The notes under the pieces: model-generated
Seen by the model: only the letters and a program-made list of their open reading frames with translations
What the model was told of the DNA's origin: nothing
Database searches by the model: none
In this document: one piece after another, positions 42,302-50,733 of the stretch
Layout of the letters: every line of letters begins with the position of its first letter
How positions within the stretch are numbered: the stretch's first letter is position 1
Source of the DNA: Streptomyces sp. NBC_01431
GTDB taxonomy: Bacteria; Actinomycetota; Actinomycetes; Streptomycetales; Streptomycetaceae
DNA: 64,000 bases
NCBI RefSeq assembly: GCF_036231355.1
Contig: NZ_CP109497.1
Coordinates: 372,001 to 436,000 of the forward strand
Direction: 5' to 3'
Translations under genes and position numbers: made by a program

Positions 42302-42969
42302 CTTCCGCCCCCCGGTTGCGGGCGCTCGTCGAGCAGCCCGGCCCGCTGTGCGAGCAGCGCGGCCTGGACGCGACTCGATACCCGCAGCTTCGTGAGGATG
42401 GCGCTGACGTGGTCCTTGACGGTCCCGGCGCCCAGATGCACGCGCGTCCCGATGTCGGCGTTCGACAGGCCTTCCGCGACCAGGACGAGGACGTCGCGCT
42501 CGCGGGCGGTGAGCAGCCGGACGCGAGCCGCCTCCTCATCGACGGCCGCCGCGGTGCCGGGGTGGCTGCGCAGCAGGGTCCGGGACGCCTTGGGGGACAG
42601 TACGACGCCCCCCGCGGCCAGGGTGCGCACCAGCTGGGCGAGCTGGTCCGGCTCGGTGTCCTTGAGCAGGAAACCGGCCGCGCCGGAGTGCAGCGCGGTC
42701 AGGATGTACTCGTCGGCGTCGAACGTCGTCAGCATCGCCACGACCGGGGCGTCCGGCATCAGCCGCAGCTCCCGCAGGACTGTCAGCCCGTCGACGTCCG
42801 GCATGCGGATGTCCAGCAGAACGACATCGGGCCCCTCCCGCAGTACGGTCTCGACGGCGTCCCCACCGCTCGCGGTCGCGACGACCTCGATGTCGTCGGA
42901 CGCCCCGAGGATGAGCCCGAACCCGGACCGGACCAGTGCCTCGTCGTCCACCACCACAACCCGGATCAC
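42298..42969 (-). CDS. NarL/LuxR-type response regulator
   Basis: A 223-residue response regulator. The receiver domain has IRVVVVDDEALVRSGFGLIL, the phosphoacceptor Asp53 in VVLLDIRMPDVDG, the switch Thr in VAMLTTFDADEYI and the Lys in GFLLKDTEPDQL. The C-terminal LuxR-type helix-turn-helix is LTARERDVLVLVAEGLSNAD followed by VHLGAGTVKDHVSAILTKL. It overlaps the histidine kinase gene by four bases and forms a two-component pair with it. Targets cannot be read from the sequence; autoregulation and control of the neighbouring exporter are the simplest guesses. Confidence 0.93.
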   Translation of the reverse strand: MIRVVVVDDEALVRSGFGLILGASDDIEVVATASGGDAVETVLREGPDVVLLDIRMPDVDGLTVLRELRLMPDAPVVAMLTTFDADEYILTALHSGAAGFLLKDTEPDQLAQLVRTLAAGGVVLSPKASRTLLRSHPGTAAAVDEEAARVRLLTARERDVLVLVAEGLSNADIGTRVHLGAGTVKDHVSAILTKLRVSSRVQAALLAQRAGLLDERPQPGGGR

Positions 42970-43510
42970 CCGAGCACCGCCTCACCTTCGTCCATGCCGT
43001 CCCACCCCGTCACCTCGACTTTAGGGCGCTGGAGGGTCGCAGCGGCCCGCCCGGCGGCAGCTCCACCCACCCGGCGGGGTGACACCCACCGGTCGGCAGG
43101 GGCGCCATCTCCAACTGCCCTGACGCGGAACCGGCCACCGCAGGCAGCGGATCCCATTCACCGCCGAGAGCTCCGAACCATCAGACCTCAGCCGTGACCG
43201 GTCGCGGCCCCGCCCCGCCCGCCCGCTCTTCGATCCAGGGGTGGTGACCGTCCGGCCCGTTGGCGGAGTCGACCCACGGAGCATGTGGCGAGTGCTGCGG
43301 CACCGACAAACCTGTATCGGTGGCCGGCGCGGCCGACTCGGATTTTCACATCCGGAACCGGTAGCTGTTCGAGCCCCGCGTACATCGCGGTGATCAGCCG
43401 CCGGTCGGCGTCCGGGTGGCCGGGGCTTACCCGGCGTCCGCATGGTGAGCTGTCCGGCCCGACTCGACGAACAGCACGGTGGACAGGTCGGACAACGCCT
43501 GGATCCGTAC
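42970..43510. other. Gap without a recognised gene
   Basis: A minus-strand frame near 43188-43385 (MYAGLEQLPVPDVKIRVGR) might be a fragment of a gene but no family is recognised. The part next to 42969 holds the promoter of the two-component operon. Confidence 0.35.
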
Positions 43511-44404
43511 CTAATCGAGTGCCGACGGGGGCTCGGCCGGGCGGCGTCCCCAGGCCGAGATCAGCGGCGCGAGTGTCAGGTCGAGTTCGCCGGCGTGGAT
43601 GGCGGCCAGGTGCGAGTCGATCTCGGCGTCGTCGGCCAGGCCTGCCGCGAGCAGTTCGCCGCGTACGTGCCGGATGGTCGCCGCTTCCAGCCGGTCGCAG
43701 GCCGGCCCGCCGAATGGGAAGAAGCCCTCCGCGGCGACATCGACCAAGCCGGCCTCACGCAATGCCCGCGGCAGTGTCCGGCCGTAGCGCAGGTCCGCGC
43801 CGCGGCGTGTCAGCAGCTCCCGGACCGCGTCGCGCAGCCGGTTGGCCCGCCGCTGCGCGGGGCCGCTGTCGTCCAGGCATGCCAGTGGCTGCAGAGCCGT
43901 ATCGGCGTCCTCGACCAGCAGCCAGCCGCCGGGCCGTAGCGCTGCCGCCATTGTGGCCAACGCCCTTGCCCGGTCAGGCACATGGACCAGCACGAGCCGG
44001 GCGTGCACCAGATCGAACATGCCCGGCTCCGGGGGTGGATCAGCGGCGACGTCGTGCTTGCGGACCTCGTACCCGTCGCCTGTCTTCAGCCACGACGGGT
44101 CGATGTCCGTGACCAGCACGTGCCCGGCCGGACCGACGGCCGCTGCGAGCGCCTTCGGGATACTGGGGCCACCGGCCCCCACTTCCCAGCAGCGCGAGCC
44201 GGCCCCGACCCCCAGCCGCTCGAAGTGCCCGCGCGTCACACCGTCGAACAGCTCGGCCAGCCAAACGAATCGCTCGCCCGCCTCGGCGCGTGCGTTGTCC
44301 AGCAGATACCCGCGGGCGGGAGCGGGCTCTTCACCGAGCGCGCCAGTCCCACCTGTCGGATCCGATCGGCCACCGACGTGCGGCGGGCGGGGCGAGGAGG
44401 TCAT
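43511..44404 (-). CDS. Class I SAM-dependent methyltransferase
   Basis: A 297-residue methyltransferase. The SAM-binding motif I is CWEVGAGGPSIPKALAAAV, followed by the acidic loop VLVTDIDPSWLK, the motif MFDLVHARLVLVHVPDRARA and the post-motif AALRPGGWLLVEDADTALQ. The C-terminal third (PFGGPACDRLEAATIRHVRG) forms the variable substrate region. Usual family forms have G-x-G-x-G; here it is G-A-G-G-P. ATG 44404 was chosen, with ATG 44410 as alternative. The gene is alone. The substrate is unknown; similar proteins methylate small molecules of secondary or envelope metabolism. Confidence 0.82.
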   Translation of the reverse strand: MTSSPRPPHVGGRSDPTGGTGALGEEPAPARGYLLDNARAEAGERFVWLAELFDGVTRGHFERLGVGAGSRCWEVGAGGPSIPKALAAAVGPAGHVLVTDIDPSWLKTGDGYEVRKHDVAADPPPEPGMFDLVHARLVLVHVPDRARALATMAAALRPGGWLLVEDADTALQPLACLDDSGPAQRRANRLRDAVRELLTRRGADLRYGRTLPRALREAGLVDVAAEGFFPFGGPACDRLEAATIRHVRGELLAAGLADDAEIDSHLAAIHAGELDLTLAPLISAWGRRPAEPPSALD

Positions 44405-44449
44405 GACCACATGGTCAACCTTCCCGGGCCACCAGCGCCACGACGACGG

Positions 44450-44600
44450 GAGAGGGATGTCTCACACAGTCGGCGAACTCCGTCTCCGTAGTCGACCTCG
44501 ATGCCGTTGGTCTCGCGGAGGAGGGCAGCGAGGTCAGCGGGCAGTGGATGGCCGAGGGGTGCGCAGCGAACGAGGCTCCGGTGTCGTTGGGGGAGGTGTT
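44450..44600 (-). pseudogene. Possible SUKH (SMI1/KNR4) fragment
   Basis: The minus strand reads APLGHPLPADLAALLRETNG followed by IEVDYGDGVRRL. The L-P-x-D-L-x-x-L-L-R-x-T-N-G pattern is the N-terminal motif of SUKH immunity-like proteins. Only about 40 residues remain and no start is seen, so this is a weak call on a short fragment. Confidence 0.3.
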
Positions 44601-44660
44601 CGAGGTCTCAACTCACCGGCAGGGGAGCCTTGTTGGTTCGCTGCCCCGCCGCACTCGACC

Positions 44661-45422
44661 TCAGCCTTGGCGGCTGGGGAGCATGGCCAGGGCCTGGGAG
44701 CGCTGTGCGACGAGGTCGTCGTAGGTGCCGTCGCGCTCGGCCCAGCGGTGCGTGAGAACCCGCTCGACCAGGATCTCGTCAGGGGTGGGGTTCTGCGAGA
44801 GCAGCTGCATGACCTCGGTGGCGAAGACGTCGAGCGGCAGTGCCTGCGGGTTCACCTTCTCCTGACCTGCCGTGGCGACGGCCGGGGGGACGAGTTCGAC
44901 GACGCCGACGCCGGTGCCGTCCAGTTGTGCGCGCAGTGCCTCGGAGTAGGCGTGCACCGCGGCTTTGGAGGCGGCGTAGGTGGGCATGGGCGGGAACGGC
45001 AGGAAGGCGATGCCGGATGTGACGGTGATGAAGGTGCCGGCGCCGCGGTGGACCAGGTGTGGGGTGAAGGCGTCGATGACCCTGATGGTGCCGACCAGGT
45101 TGGTGTCGATCGTCGTCTGCGCCGTCTCGAAGTGCGCCGGGTCGCGCAGGTCCTCCAGGAGCATGACGCCCGGCATGGTCACCACGGTGTCCAGCTCGGG
45201 GTATCGGTCGAGTACGGCGTCGCGGGCACGTGCGACGGAGGCATCGTCGGTGACATCGATGCCGAATGTGCCGATGCCTTCGTCGGAGAGTTCAGCGAGC
45301 GCCTCTGCGCTGCGACCGCCGACGGCCACGGTGCTGCCCGCTGCGGCGAACCGCCGGGCCAGTTCCCGGCCGATGCCGGACGTTCCGCCGACGATGAAAA
45401 CGGTGCGGTTGGAGAGGTCCAC
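44661..45422 (-). CDS. Short-chain dehydrogenase/reductase (first SDR-XRE module)
   Basis: A 253-residue SDR. The cofactor-binding motif is TVFIVGGTSGIGRELARRFA; the segment TFGIDVTDDASVARARDAV carries the D-V after beta strand 3; the active site has Ser in ITVTSGIAFLPFPPMPTY and Tyr-Lys in TYAASKAAVHAYSEALRAQL. It matches the DltE-like classical SDRs that reduce carbonyls or oxidise alcohols with NAD(P). The ATG at 45422 begins with the usual M-D-L-S-N-R-T. It is divergent from an XRE regulator at 45626, with about 200 bases between them. The same SDR|XRE arrangement occurs at 58206-60135. Confidence 0.9.
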   Translation of the reverse strand: MDLSNRTVFIVGGTSGIGRELARRFAAAGSTVAVGGRSAEALAELSDEGIGTFGIDVTDDASVARARDAVLDRYPELDTVVTMPGVMLLEDLRDPAHFETAQTTIDTNLVGTIRVIDAFTPHLVHRGAGTFITVTSGIAFLPFPPMPTYAASKAAVHAYSEALRAQLDGTGVGVVELVPPAVATAGQEKVNPQALPLDVFATEVMQLLSQNPTPDEILVERVLTHRWAERDGTYDDLVAQRSQALAMLPSRQG

Positions 45423-45625
45423 GGGGTCTTCCCTTCAGTTGAGAGCGCTCACGGCGTCCGGGCCCGCGGCGCTGCTCAGCGGTGATCCCTGTCCTTATCG
45501 AACAGTGATCTCAAACAGTGACGTCGCCAGTCTTGACCGGCTCCGCCGAGTGCGGCAGGGCCCCCGTCTTCCCTGGTCCTGCCAGGGCCCCCGCTGAGAC
45601 GTACGCACCGCACTACCGTGGAGTC
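45423..45625. promoter_or_regulatory. Divergent control region of the first SDR-XRE module
   Basis: The region contains AACAGTGA twice (45501-45508 and 45514-45521, 13 bases apart) and CAGGGCCCCCG twice (45556-45566 and 45583-45593, 27 bases apart). These direct repeats lie between the two divergent starts and are candidates for XRE operator sites. Confidence 0.45.
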
Positions 45626-46582
45626 GTGAAGGACGAGGCATCGGACAACCAACTCGGCAGCTACCTCCGCGCCCGGCGTGAGCTGATCTCTCCGGCCCAG
45701 GCAGGGCTCCCGCCCGGCGGCAACCGCCGCGTACCCGGCCTGCGCCGTGAGGAAGTTGCCCTGCTCGCCGGAATCAGCCCCGACTACTACCTGCGCCTGG
45801 AACGGGGCCGCGACAAGAACCCCTCACCCCAGGTCCTCGGCTCACTCGCGCGCGTCCTGAACCTCGACGACGTCGAGCGGACCTACCTGCTCGGCCTCGC
45901 GGCAGCACGCCCCAGGACACCGCGCCGCAAGCGACCCGAGCACGTGCCGGTACGGGTGCACCAACTCCTCGCCCACCTTCAGATCCCCGCGTTCGTCGAA
46001 GGGCGCGCCTTCGACGTACTGGCCTCCAACCCCATGGCCGTCGCCCTCTCCCCACGTCTGCGACCCGGCGAGAACCGGCTTCGTTCCCTCCTCCTCGACC
46101 CGGAGGAACAGGCCTTTCAGCAGGACTGGGGGAAAGCCACCGCCGACTTCGTGGCCGCCCTTCGCACCACCATCGGGGACGACACCGACAACCCCCGGTT
46201 CGTCGAACTCGTCGGAGAGCTCGCACTGTCCAGCCAGCGGTTCCGCACCCTGTGGGCCCGACACGACGTCCGCAACCTCGACGGCGGCACCACCACCGTC
46301 CACCACCCCGTCGTCGGTGAACTACGGCTCCACCGCGACAAACTCCCCATCGACGACGTCATCCTCGTTGTCTACTACCCCGACAAGGACAGCGACAGCG
46401 ACGAGAAGCTGCAACTTCTCGCCGCACTCTCACCCACCGAACCCACCGACACAGCGGACAGCAGGACGGCAGACACCCCCCCGGTAGACGACACGTTGAC
46501 GAACACCGGCTGTCCGGCGGCGCAGCCAGAACGGCTGCCGTGGTGCGCCCTCAGGCTCCGAGCTGTGCGGCTGTGCGGGTGA
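45626..46582 (+). CDS. XRE regulator with an MmyB-like ligand domain (first SDR-XRE module)
   Basis: A 318-residue regulator. The N-terminal helix-turn-helix spans NQLGSYLRARRELISPAQAG, VPGLRREEVALLAGISPDYY and LRLERGRDKNPSPQVLGSLA. The C-terminal MmyB-like PAS-related domain has VHQLLAHLQIPAFVEGRAFD, VLASNPMAVALSPRL, NRLRSLLLDPEEQAFQQDW, LVGELALSSQRFRTLWARHD and HHPVVGELRLHRDKLPIDD. Such proteins bind lipid-like or aromatic ligands and commonly stand beside SDRs they repress. GTG 45626 follows no strong site but fits the family start. The last 32 bases overlap the convergent MarR gene, and the residues after SPTEP are a non-family tail. It should control the divergent SDR. Confidence 0.88.
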   Translation: MKDEASDNQLGSYLRARRELISPAQAGLPPGGNRRVPGLRREEVALLAGISPDYYLRLERGRDKNPSPQVLGSLARVLNLDDVERTYLLGLAAARPRTPRRKRPEHVPVRVHQLLAHLQIPAFVEGRAFDVLASNPMAVALSPRLRPGENRLRSLLLDPEEQAFQQDWGKATADFVAALRTTIGDDTDNPRFVELVGELALSSQRFRTLWARHDVRNLDGGTTTVHHPVVGELRLHRDKLPIDDVILVVYYPDKDSDSDEKLQLLAALSPTEPTDTADSRTADTPPVDDTLTNTGCPAAQPERLPWCALRLRAVRLCG

Positions 46583-47066
46583 GTCGCTTCTCGATGTCTT
46601 CCAGGGCGCGTAGGACGGAGGCCTGTTCCTCGCGGGTGGTGTCGCCGACGGTGGCGTCTTCGAGCTGGCGCCACAGCTGTTCGACTTCCTTGCGCAGCGC
46701 GTGGCTGGCGGTGGTGGCCTCGATGACGGAGGCGCGTTTGTCGTCGGGGCAGGGGGAGCGGCGGACGAAGCCGGAGTGTTCGAGGCGCCGGATGGTGCGG
46801 GTCATGGTGGCGGCGTCGGAGTCGAGCAGGCGGACGAGGTCGACCTGCCGCTGTGGTCCGAGTTCCCACAGCTGCATCATCACCAGCTCCTGGCCCGGGT
46901 GCAGGCCCACGCGGCGCAGGAGGTGCCCGGCGATCATGCGGTGGGTGCGGGCTACCCGGAAGATCGCGTGGCTGATGGGTCCTCCGCCGGCTGCCGCGGG
47001 CAGGGGGATGGCCGCGTCGGCCGAGGCCGGGGAGCGGCCCTCGCTGCTGGCTGCGGATTCCGCCAT
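46551..47066 (-). CDS. MarR-family regulator
   Basis: A 171-residue winged-helix regulator. The core is SHAIFRVARTHRMIAGHLLR, LHPGQELVMMQLWELGPQRQ, VDLVRLLDSDAATMTRTIRR (recognition helix) and LEHSGFVRRSPCPDDKRASV (wing with the D-x-R/K motif). A single cysteine sits in the wing. ATG 47066 was chosen over GTG 47078 for spacing to AGGAG. It is divergent from the OYE-family reductase gene; a near-perfect 25-base dyad lies between them, and a similar half-site (CTCGAACAGG) overlaps the region just upstream of its own start. It probably represses the reductase operon and itself until a ligand such as a phenol or quinone binds. Confidence 0.9.
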   Translation of the reverse strand: MAESAASSEGRSPASADAAIPLPAAAGGGPISHAIFRVARTHRMIAGHLLRRVGLHPGQELVMMQLWELGPQRQVDLVRLLDSDAATMTRTIRRLEHSGFVRRSPCPDDKRASVIEATTASHALRKEVEQLWRQLEDATVGDTTREEQASVLRALEDIEKRLTRTAAQLGA

Positions 47067-47233
47067 GGTCTCTGACACTCCTGCCTCATGGTGAATGTTG
47101 CTCGAACAGGATACCTCTGCCACTTCCGGCTCTCCGATTCATCTTCTCGCATTCATGCGCAAACTGGACCGAATCTGTCCGTTTTCGCGGCCGTTGTGAC
47201 AGGAGTCACGTCGTTTGCGGAATGCCGCCGCGA

Positions 47234-47258
47234 GATTTACTGTTCGAACAGGTAAATC
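47234..47258. promoter_or_regulatory. Likely MarR operator
   Basis: A near-perfect dyad: GATTTAC and GTAAATC arms around a central TGTTCGAACAG (47234-47258), one base short of full symmetry. It lies 170 bases from the MarR start and 77 bases from the reductase start. A second site with the same TCGAACAGG core is at about 47096-47113, near the MarR start. Confidence 0.7.
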
Positions 47259-47334
47259 GCCGGGTCGCACCAGGGACCCGCCAACAGAGGCCGTCGCGGC
47301 CACTACAGCACCCCCCTCGTGAAGGGCTTTGATC

Positions 47335-48405
47335 ATGACCACCGCTTTCGATCCGATCGTCCTGGGCGGCCGCCGCCTGGCCAGCCGCGTCGTGATGGCG
47401 CCGATGACCCGCAGCCGCGCCTATGGGCCGGGCTCCGAGCCCACCAAGCTGATGGCGACGTACTACGCGCAGCGTGCTGGCGCCGGCCTGATCGTCACCG
47501 AGGGCATCCAGCCCTCGGTGACCGGCCAGGGCTACCCGAACACCCCCGGGCTGCACACGTCCGGGCAGGTGGCGGCGTGGCGGCAGGTGACCGACGCGGT
47601 GCACCGCGAGGACGGTGTGATCTTCGCGCAGCTGATGCACACCGGCCGGATCGGCCACCCGAGCCTGTTGCCCGAGGGCCTGGTGCCGGTGGGCCCGTCG
47701 GCGGTGGCCGCCAAGGGCAAGGTGTTCACCCACGAGGGACCGAAGGAGTTCGTGACGCCGAAGGAGTTGAGCGAGGCGGAGATCCGGCAGACGATCGCCG
47801 ACTTCGCCGACGCGGCCCGCAACGCGATCGAGGCCGGGTTCGACGGGGTGGAGCTCCACGGAGCCAACGGCTACCTGATCCACCAGTTCCTCGCTCCGAA
47901 CACCAACCGGCGCACCGATGCCTGGGGCGGCGGGGCCGAGGGGCGGATCCGCTTCGCCGTCGAGGTGACCGCCGCCGTGGCCGGGGCGATTGGCGGCGAC
48001 CGGGTGGGCCTGCGGATCTCGCCCGGCAACCGGTACAACGACATGGCCGAGCACGACCCGGCCGAGACCTACGAGGCGCTGATCGGGAGGATCGCCGGCC
48101 TGGACCTGGCCTACCTGCACCTGATGGAGGGCCCGGACCGCGGCCTGACCGCGCGTCTGCGCAAGGTCTGGCCTGGCACATTCGTTCTCAACCCGTTCAC
48201 CTACCCCGAGGTCACCGGGCCCGAGGCGCTACAGCTGATCGAGGACGGCGCGGCGGACATGGTGGCCTACGGGGCGCTGTTCCTGGCCAACCCCGACCTC
48301 CCGGCCCGCCTGGCGGCCGGCGGCCCGTTCAACAGCCCGGACCAGTCGACCTTCTACGGCGGCGACCATCGCGGCTACACCGACTACCCCGCTCTCACCA
48401 GCTGA
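47335..48405 (+). CDS. Old-yellow-enzyme family ene-reductase
   Basis: A 356-residue FMN-dependent NAD(P)H:flavin oxidoreductase of the OYE type, a TIM barrel that reduces activated C=C bonds, nitro groups or quinones. Family blocks are RVVMAPMTRSRAYGPGSEPT, LIVTEGIQPSVTGQGYPNTP, FAQLMHTGRIGHPSLLP, FDGVELHGANGYLIHQFLAP (with the substrate His-Asn pair replaced by the usual H-x-x-N-x-x-x-H), NRRTDAWGGGAEGRIRFAVE and YGALFLANPDLPARLAAGGP. Length is normal. ATG 47335 follows GAAGGG. It is the first gene of a plus-strand cluster with an MDR reductase, a HxlR-like region and a hydrolase, under the likely control of the divergent MarR regulator. Confidence 0.93.
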   Translation: MTTAFDPIVLGGRRLASRVVMAPMTRSRAYGPGSEPTKLMATYYAQRAGAGLIVTEGIQPSVTGQGYPNTPGLHTSGQVAAWRQVTDAVHREDGVIFAQLMHTGRIGHPSLLPEGLVPVGPSAVAAKGKVFTHEGPKEFVTPKELSEAEIRQTIADFADAARNAIEAGFDGVELHGANGYLIHQFLAPNTNRRTDAWGGGAEGRIRFAVEVTAAVAGAIGGDRVGLRISPGNRYNDMAEHDPAETYEALIGRIAGLDLAYLHLMEGPDRGLTARLRKVWPGTFVLNPFTYPEVTGPEALQLIEDGAADMVAYGALFLANPDLPARLAAGGPFNSPDQSTFYGGDHRGYTDYPALTS

Positions 48406-48524
48406 CGAGGCAGCCCCCGTGGCCCAGGCCTTCGGCCTGCCGCCGGGGCGTCCCGCCGCTTTGACCCCACTCTTGTGACACGGATCACTTCGCATCCCGT
48501 GTCCTCCTCTCCCTGGAGTTTCCG

Positions 48525-49430
48525 ATGTCCAAAGCGATCACTTTCTCCGAGTACGGCGCGCCCGAGATGCTGCGACTGTCGGAGGTCACCCCGCCGACGC
48601 CGGGCCCCGGGCAGGTCCGGATCAAGGTCAGGGCCGCCTCCGTGAACCCGATCGACATGAAGATCCGGTCCGGCCTGATGGCCCGCATGGCCCCGGCCGA
48701 CTTCCCCGTGATCCCCGGCCTGGACGCGGCCGGTGTCGTCGACGCCGTCGGCGAGGGAGCCGACGCGACGGTGGGGGACGAGGTCCTCGGCGCCACCGTC
48801 GGCGGCAGTTACGCCGAGTACGCCTTGCTGGAGGGGCCGGTGGCCAAGCCCGAAGCCCTGTCGTGGGAGGTCGCCGCCTCACTGGTCACGGTCGGCCTGA
48901 CCGCGGCCCGCGTCCTTGCCCAGTTGGGCGTGCGGGCGGGCCAGACCCTGCTGATCCACGGCGCCGCCGGCAGCGTGGGCGTCATCGCGGTACAGCTGGC
49001 CGCCGCCCGCGGGATCACCGTCATCGGCACCGCCGCCGAGCGCGACCTGGAGCGCGTCACCGCCTTCGGGGCCACCGCGGTCCGCTACGGCGACGGCTGG
49101 GTGGAGCGGGTGAAGGCCGCCGCCCCGGGCAGCGTGGACTTCGTGTTCGATGCCTCCGGCGCCGGTGTGCTCGCCGACTCCGTCGCCCTGACCGGCGACG
49201 CGGGCAAGGTCATCACCATCGCCGATATGACCGCCGCGCAGCACGGCGTGCGCTTCAGCGCCGGTACGTCCGAGCACGTCGGGGAGTCCCTGCCCGCGCT
49301 GGTGCAGCTGGCCGCCGCCGGGAAGCTCACCGTGCCCGTCTGGCGCGCCTTCCCCCTGGCGGAGGCGGCTCGGGCACAAGCCGACGTGGAGGCTCACCGC
49401 AACCGGGGCAAGGCCGTCCTGGTGCCCTGA
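48525..49430 (+). CDS. NADPH:quinone reductase-like MDR protein
   Basis: A 301-residue medium-chain dehydrogenase/reductase of the zinc-free quinone-oxidoreductase type. The N-terminal GroES-like part reads MSKAITFSEYGAPEMLRLSE, VRIKVRAASVNPIDMKIRSG and FPVIPGLDAAGVVDAVGEGA. The NADPH fold is QTLLIHGAAGSVGVIAVQLA followed by VIGTAAERDLERVTAFGATA. The C-terminus has the A-x-x-A-(Q/H)-x-x-x-E block (AQADVEAHRNRGKAVLV). It would reduce quinones or enones with NADPH. It lies 120 bases behind the OYE gene on the same strand. ATG 48525 is preceded by CTGGAG. Confidence 0.92.
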   Translation: MSKAITFSEYGAPEMLRLSEVTPPTPGPGQVRIKVRAASVNPIDMKIRSGLMARMAPADFPVIPGLDAAGVVDAVGEGADATVGDEVLGATVGGSYAEYALLEGPVAKPEALSWEVAASLVTVGLTAARVLAQLGVRAGQTLLIHGAAGSVGVIAVQLAAARGITVIGTAAERDLERVTAFGATAVRYGDGWVERVKAAAPGSVDFVFDASGAGVLADSVALTGDAGKVITIADMTAAQHGVRFSAGTSEHVGESLPALVQLAAAGKLTVPVWRAFPLAEAARAQADVEAHRNRGKAVLVP

Positions 49431-49600
49431 CCCCCCCTGTGCCGCCGCCTCGCGTCGCTGGAACGGGCGAGGTGGCCCCGGGGCCGCAGCCGGGCATCCC
49501 CCGGCCGGTTGCGGCCCCACCTCAAGCCCAACCCACGCATGCCCGCACCGGGACGCACGAGCTGGAAGGCCGAACCGATGGCACTGGCCAACCTCGCCGC

Positions 49601-49927
49601 ATGATGGCCGATGCGGACGCGGCCGCCGCGTTCGCGGTGCTGGGCCAGAAGTGGAACGGGATCATCCTGCACACCCTGGCCACCCGCCCGGCCCGCTTGG
49701 GTGAACTACGGCAAGCCCTCGGCTCCATCAGCACCAAGATGCTCGCCGACCGGCTGCGCGAGCTGGTCGGCGCGGACCTGGTCACCCAAGCCCAGCTCCC
49801 ACTCGGCTCCGCCACCTACACCCTCGCCCCGACGGTCGGCCCTGCTGCCCGCCCTGGCGCAGATCCGCTCCCGGTCCAAGCACCGCAGCACCTGGCCCCG
49901 CCACCTCCCCGAAGACTGGAAATTCCC
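49601..49927 (+). pseudogene. HxlR-like regulator, frame-fused to the hydrolase behind it
   Basis: From ATG 49601 the product reads AAAFAVLGQKWNGIILHTLA, ARLGELRQALGSISTKMLAD, LRELVGADLVTQAQLPLG and SATYTLAP, a HxlR-type winged helix. At about 49831-49845 one or two bases are missing compared with the expected T-P-x-G-R-A-L-L-P-A-L; the expected LLPALAQIRSRSK continues in another frame. The result is that the HxlR frame stays open and runs straight into the hydrolase, giving one 372-residue ORF (49601-50719). Whether this is a working fusion or a damaged regulator is unclear. The upstream gene is the MDR reductase, 170 bases before. Confidence 0.6.
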
Positions 49928-50719
49928 ATGTCACAGCGCGCCCTGCCCGAAGCGACCTTCGCCCGCACCGTCCTGGGCTCCGGCCCCGGCCTCGCCCTCG
50001 CCCACGGCGCCGGCAGCAGCATCGACAACACCTACGGCCCGATCCTCCAGGGCCTGGCCGCCCACCACACCGTCGTCGGCGTCGACTACCCCGGCAGCGG
50101 CGACACCCCCCGCTCCACCACCCCGCTGCGGCTCGACGATCTGGCCGACCAGCTCGTCGCCGCCGCCGTCGCCGAAGGTCTGGAGACCTTCGCCGCGGCG
50201 GGCTACTCCCTCGGCGGCCTCGTCGCCATGCGCGCCGCCGCCCGTCACCCCGAACGCGTCAGCGCCCTCGTCCTGACCGCGACCCTCCCGTACCACGACA
50301 ACCGGCTCGCTCTCGCCACGCCGATCTGGGCCAAGCTCGCCGAGACGGACCGCGAGCTGCTGTCCAAGTTCCTGGTCATGATGGCCATGGGCGCCGACGC
50401 GCTGGAGTATCTGTCGGAGGAGCAGCTCCAGCAGGCTCTCGAAATCACTGCCGCGAACATCGCCGACGGCACCCCCGAGCACGCCGAACTCGCCGGCCGG
50501 GCAGACGTCCGCGACGACCTGCCGCACATCAAGGCGCCCACTCTGGTCATCTCCACCACCCAGGACTGGTTCACCTCCACCCGCCTCCACCGGCAGATCG
50601 CCGACACCATCCCCGGCGCCCAGCTCGTGGAGATCCCCACCGGGCACCTGCCCATGGTCGAGCGCCCCGAGGAGTGGCAGAAGCTGATCACCGACTTCCT
50701 CGCCAAGCACAGCGCCTGA
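49928..50719 (+). CDS. Alpha/beta hydrolase
   Basis: A 263-residue hydrolase if started at ATG 49928. The oxyanion region is LALAHGAGSSIDNTYGPILQ, followed by VVGVDYPGSGDTP, the nucleophile elbow AAGYSLGGLVAMRAAARHPE (Ser in G-Y-S-L-G-G), the acid in LVISTTQDWFTSTRLHRQIA and the histidine in IPTGHLPMVERPEEW. It is a serine hydrolase of the esterase or C-C hydrolase type; the substrate is unknown. It has no good ribosome binding site of its own, which fits the read-through from the HxlR frame. It closes the OYE-MDR-HxlR cluster and ends at a strong hairpin. Confidence 0.82.
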   Translation: MSQRALPEATFARTVLGSGPGLALAHGAGSSIDNTYGPILQGLAAHHTVVGVDYPGSGDTPRSTTPLRLDDLADQLVAAAVAEGLETFAAAGYSLGGLVAMRAAARHPERVSALVLTATLPYHDNRLALATPIWAKLAETDRELLSKFLVMMAMGADALEYLSEEQLQQALEITAANIADGTPEHAELAGRADVRDDLPHIKAPTLVISTTQDWFTSTRLHRQIADTIPGAQLVEIPTGHLPMVERPEEWQKLITDFLAKHSA

Positions 50720-50733
50720 CATCAGTCGCGCCC

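Noticed and set aside
41258..43024. Plus-strand frame of 588 codons opposite the two-component genes
   Set aside because: Antisense to a well-supported histidine kinase and response regulator; no domain recognised.
45626..50719. OYE, MDR and hydrolase considered as a secondary-metabolite cluster
   Set aside because: No carrier protein, synthase, ligase or tailoring set is present; a regulated detoxification cluster explains the genes better.
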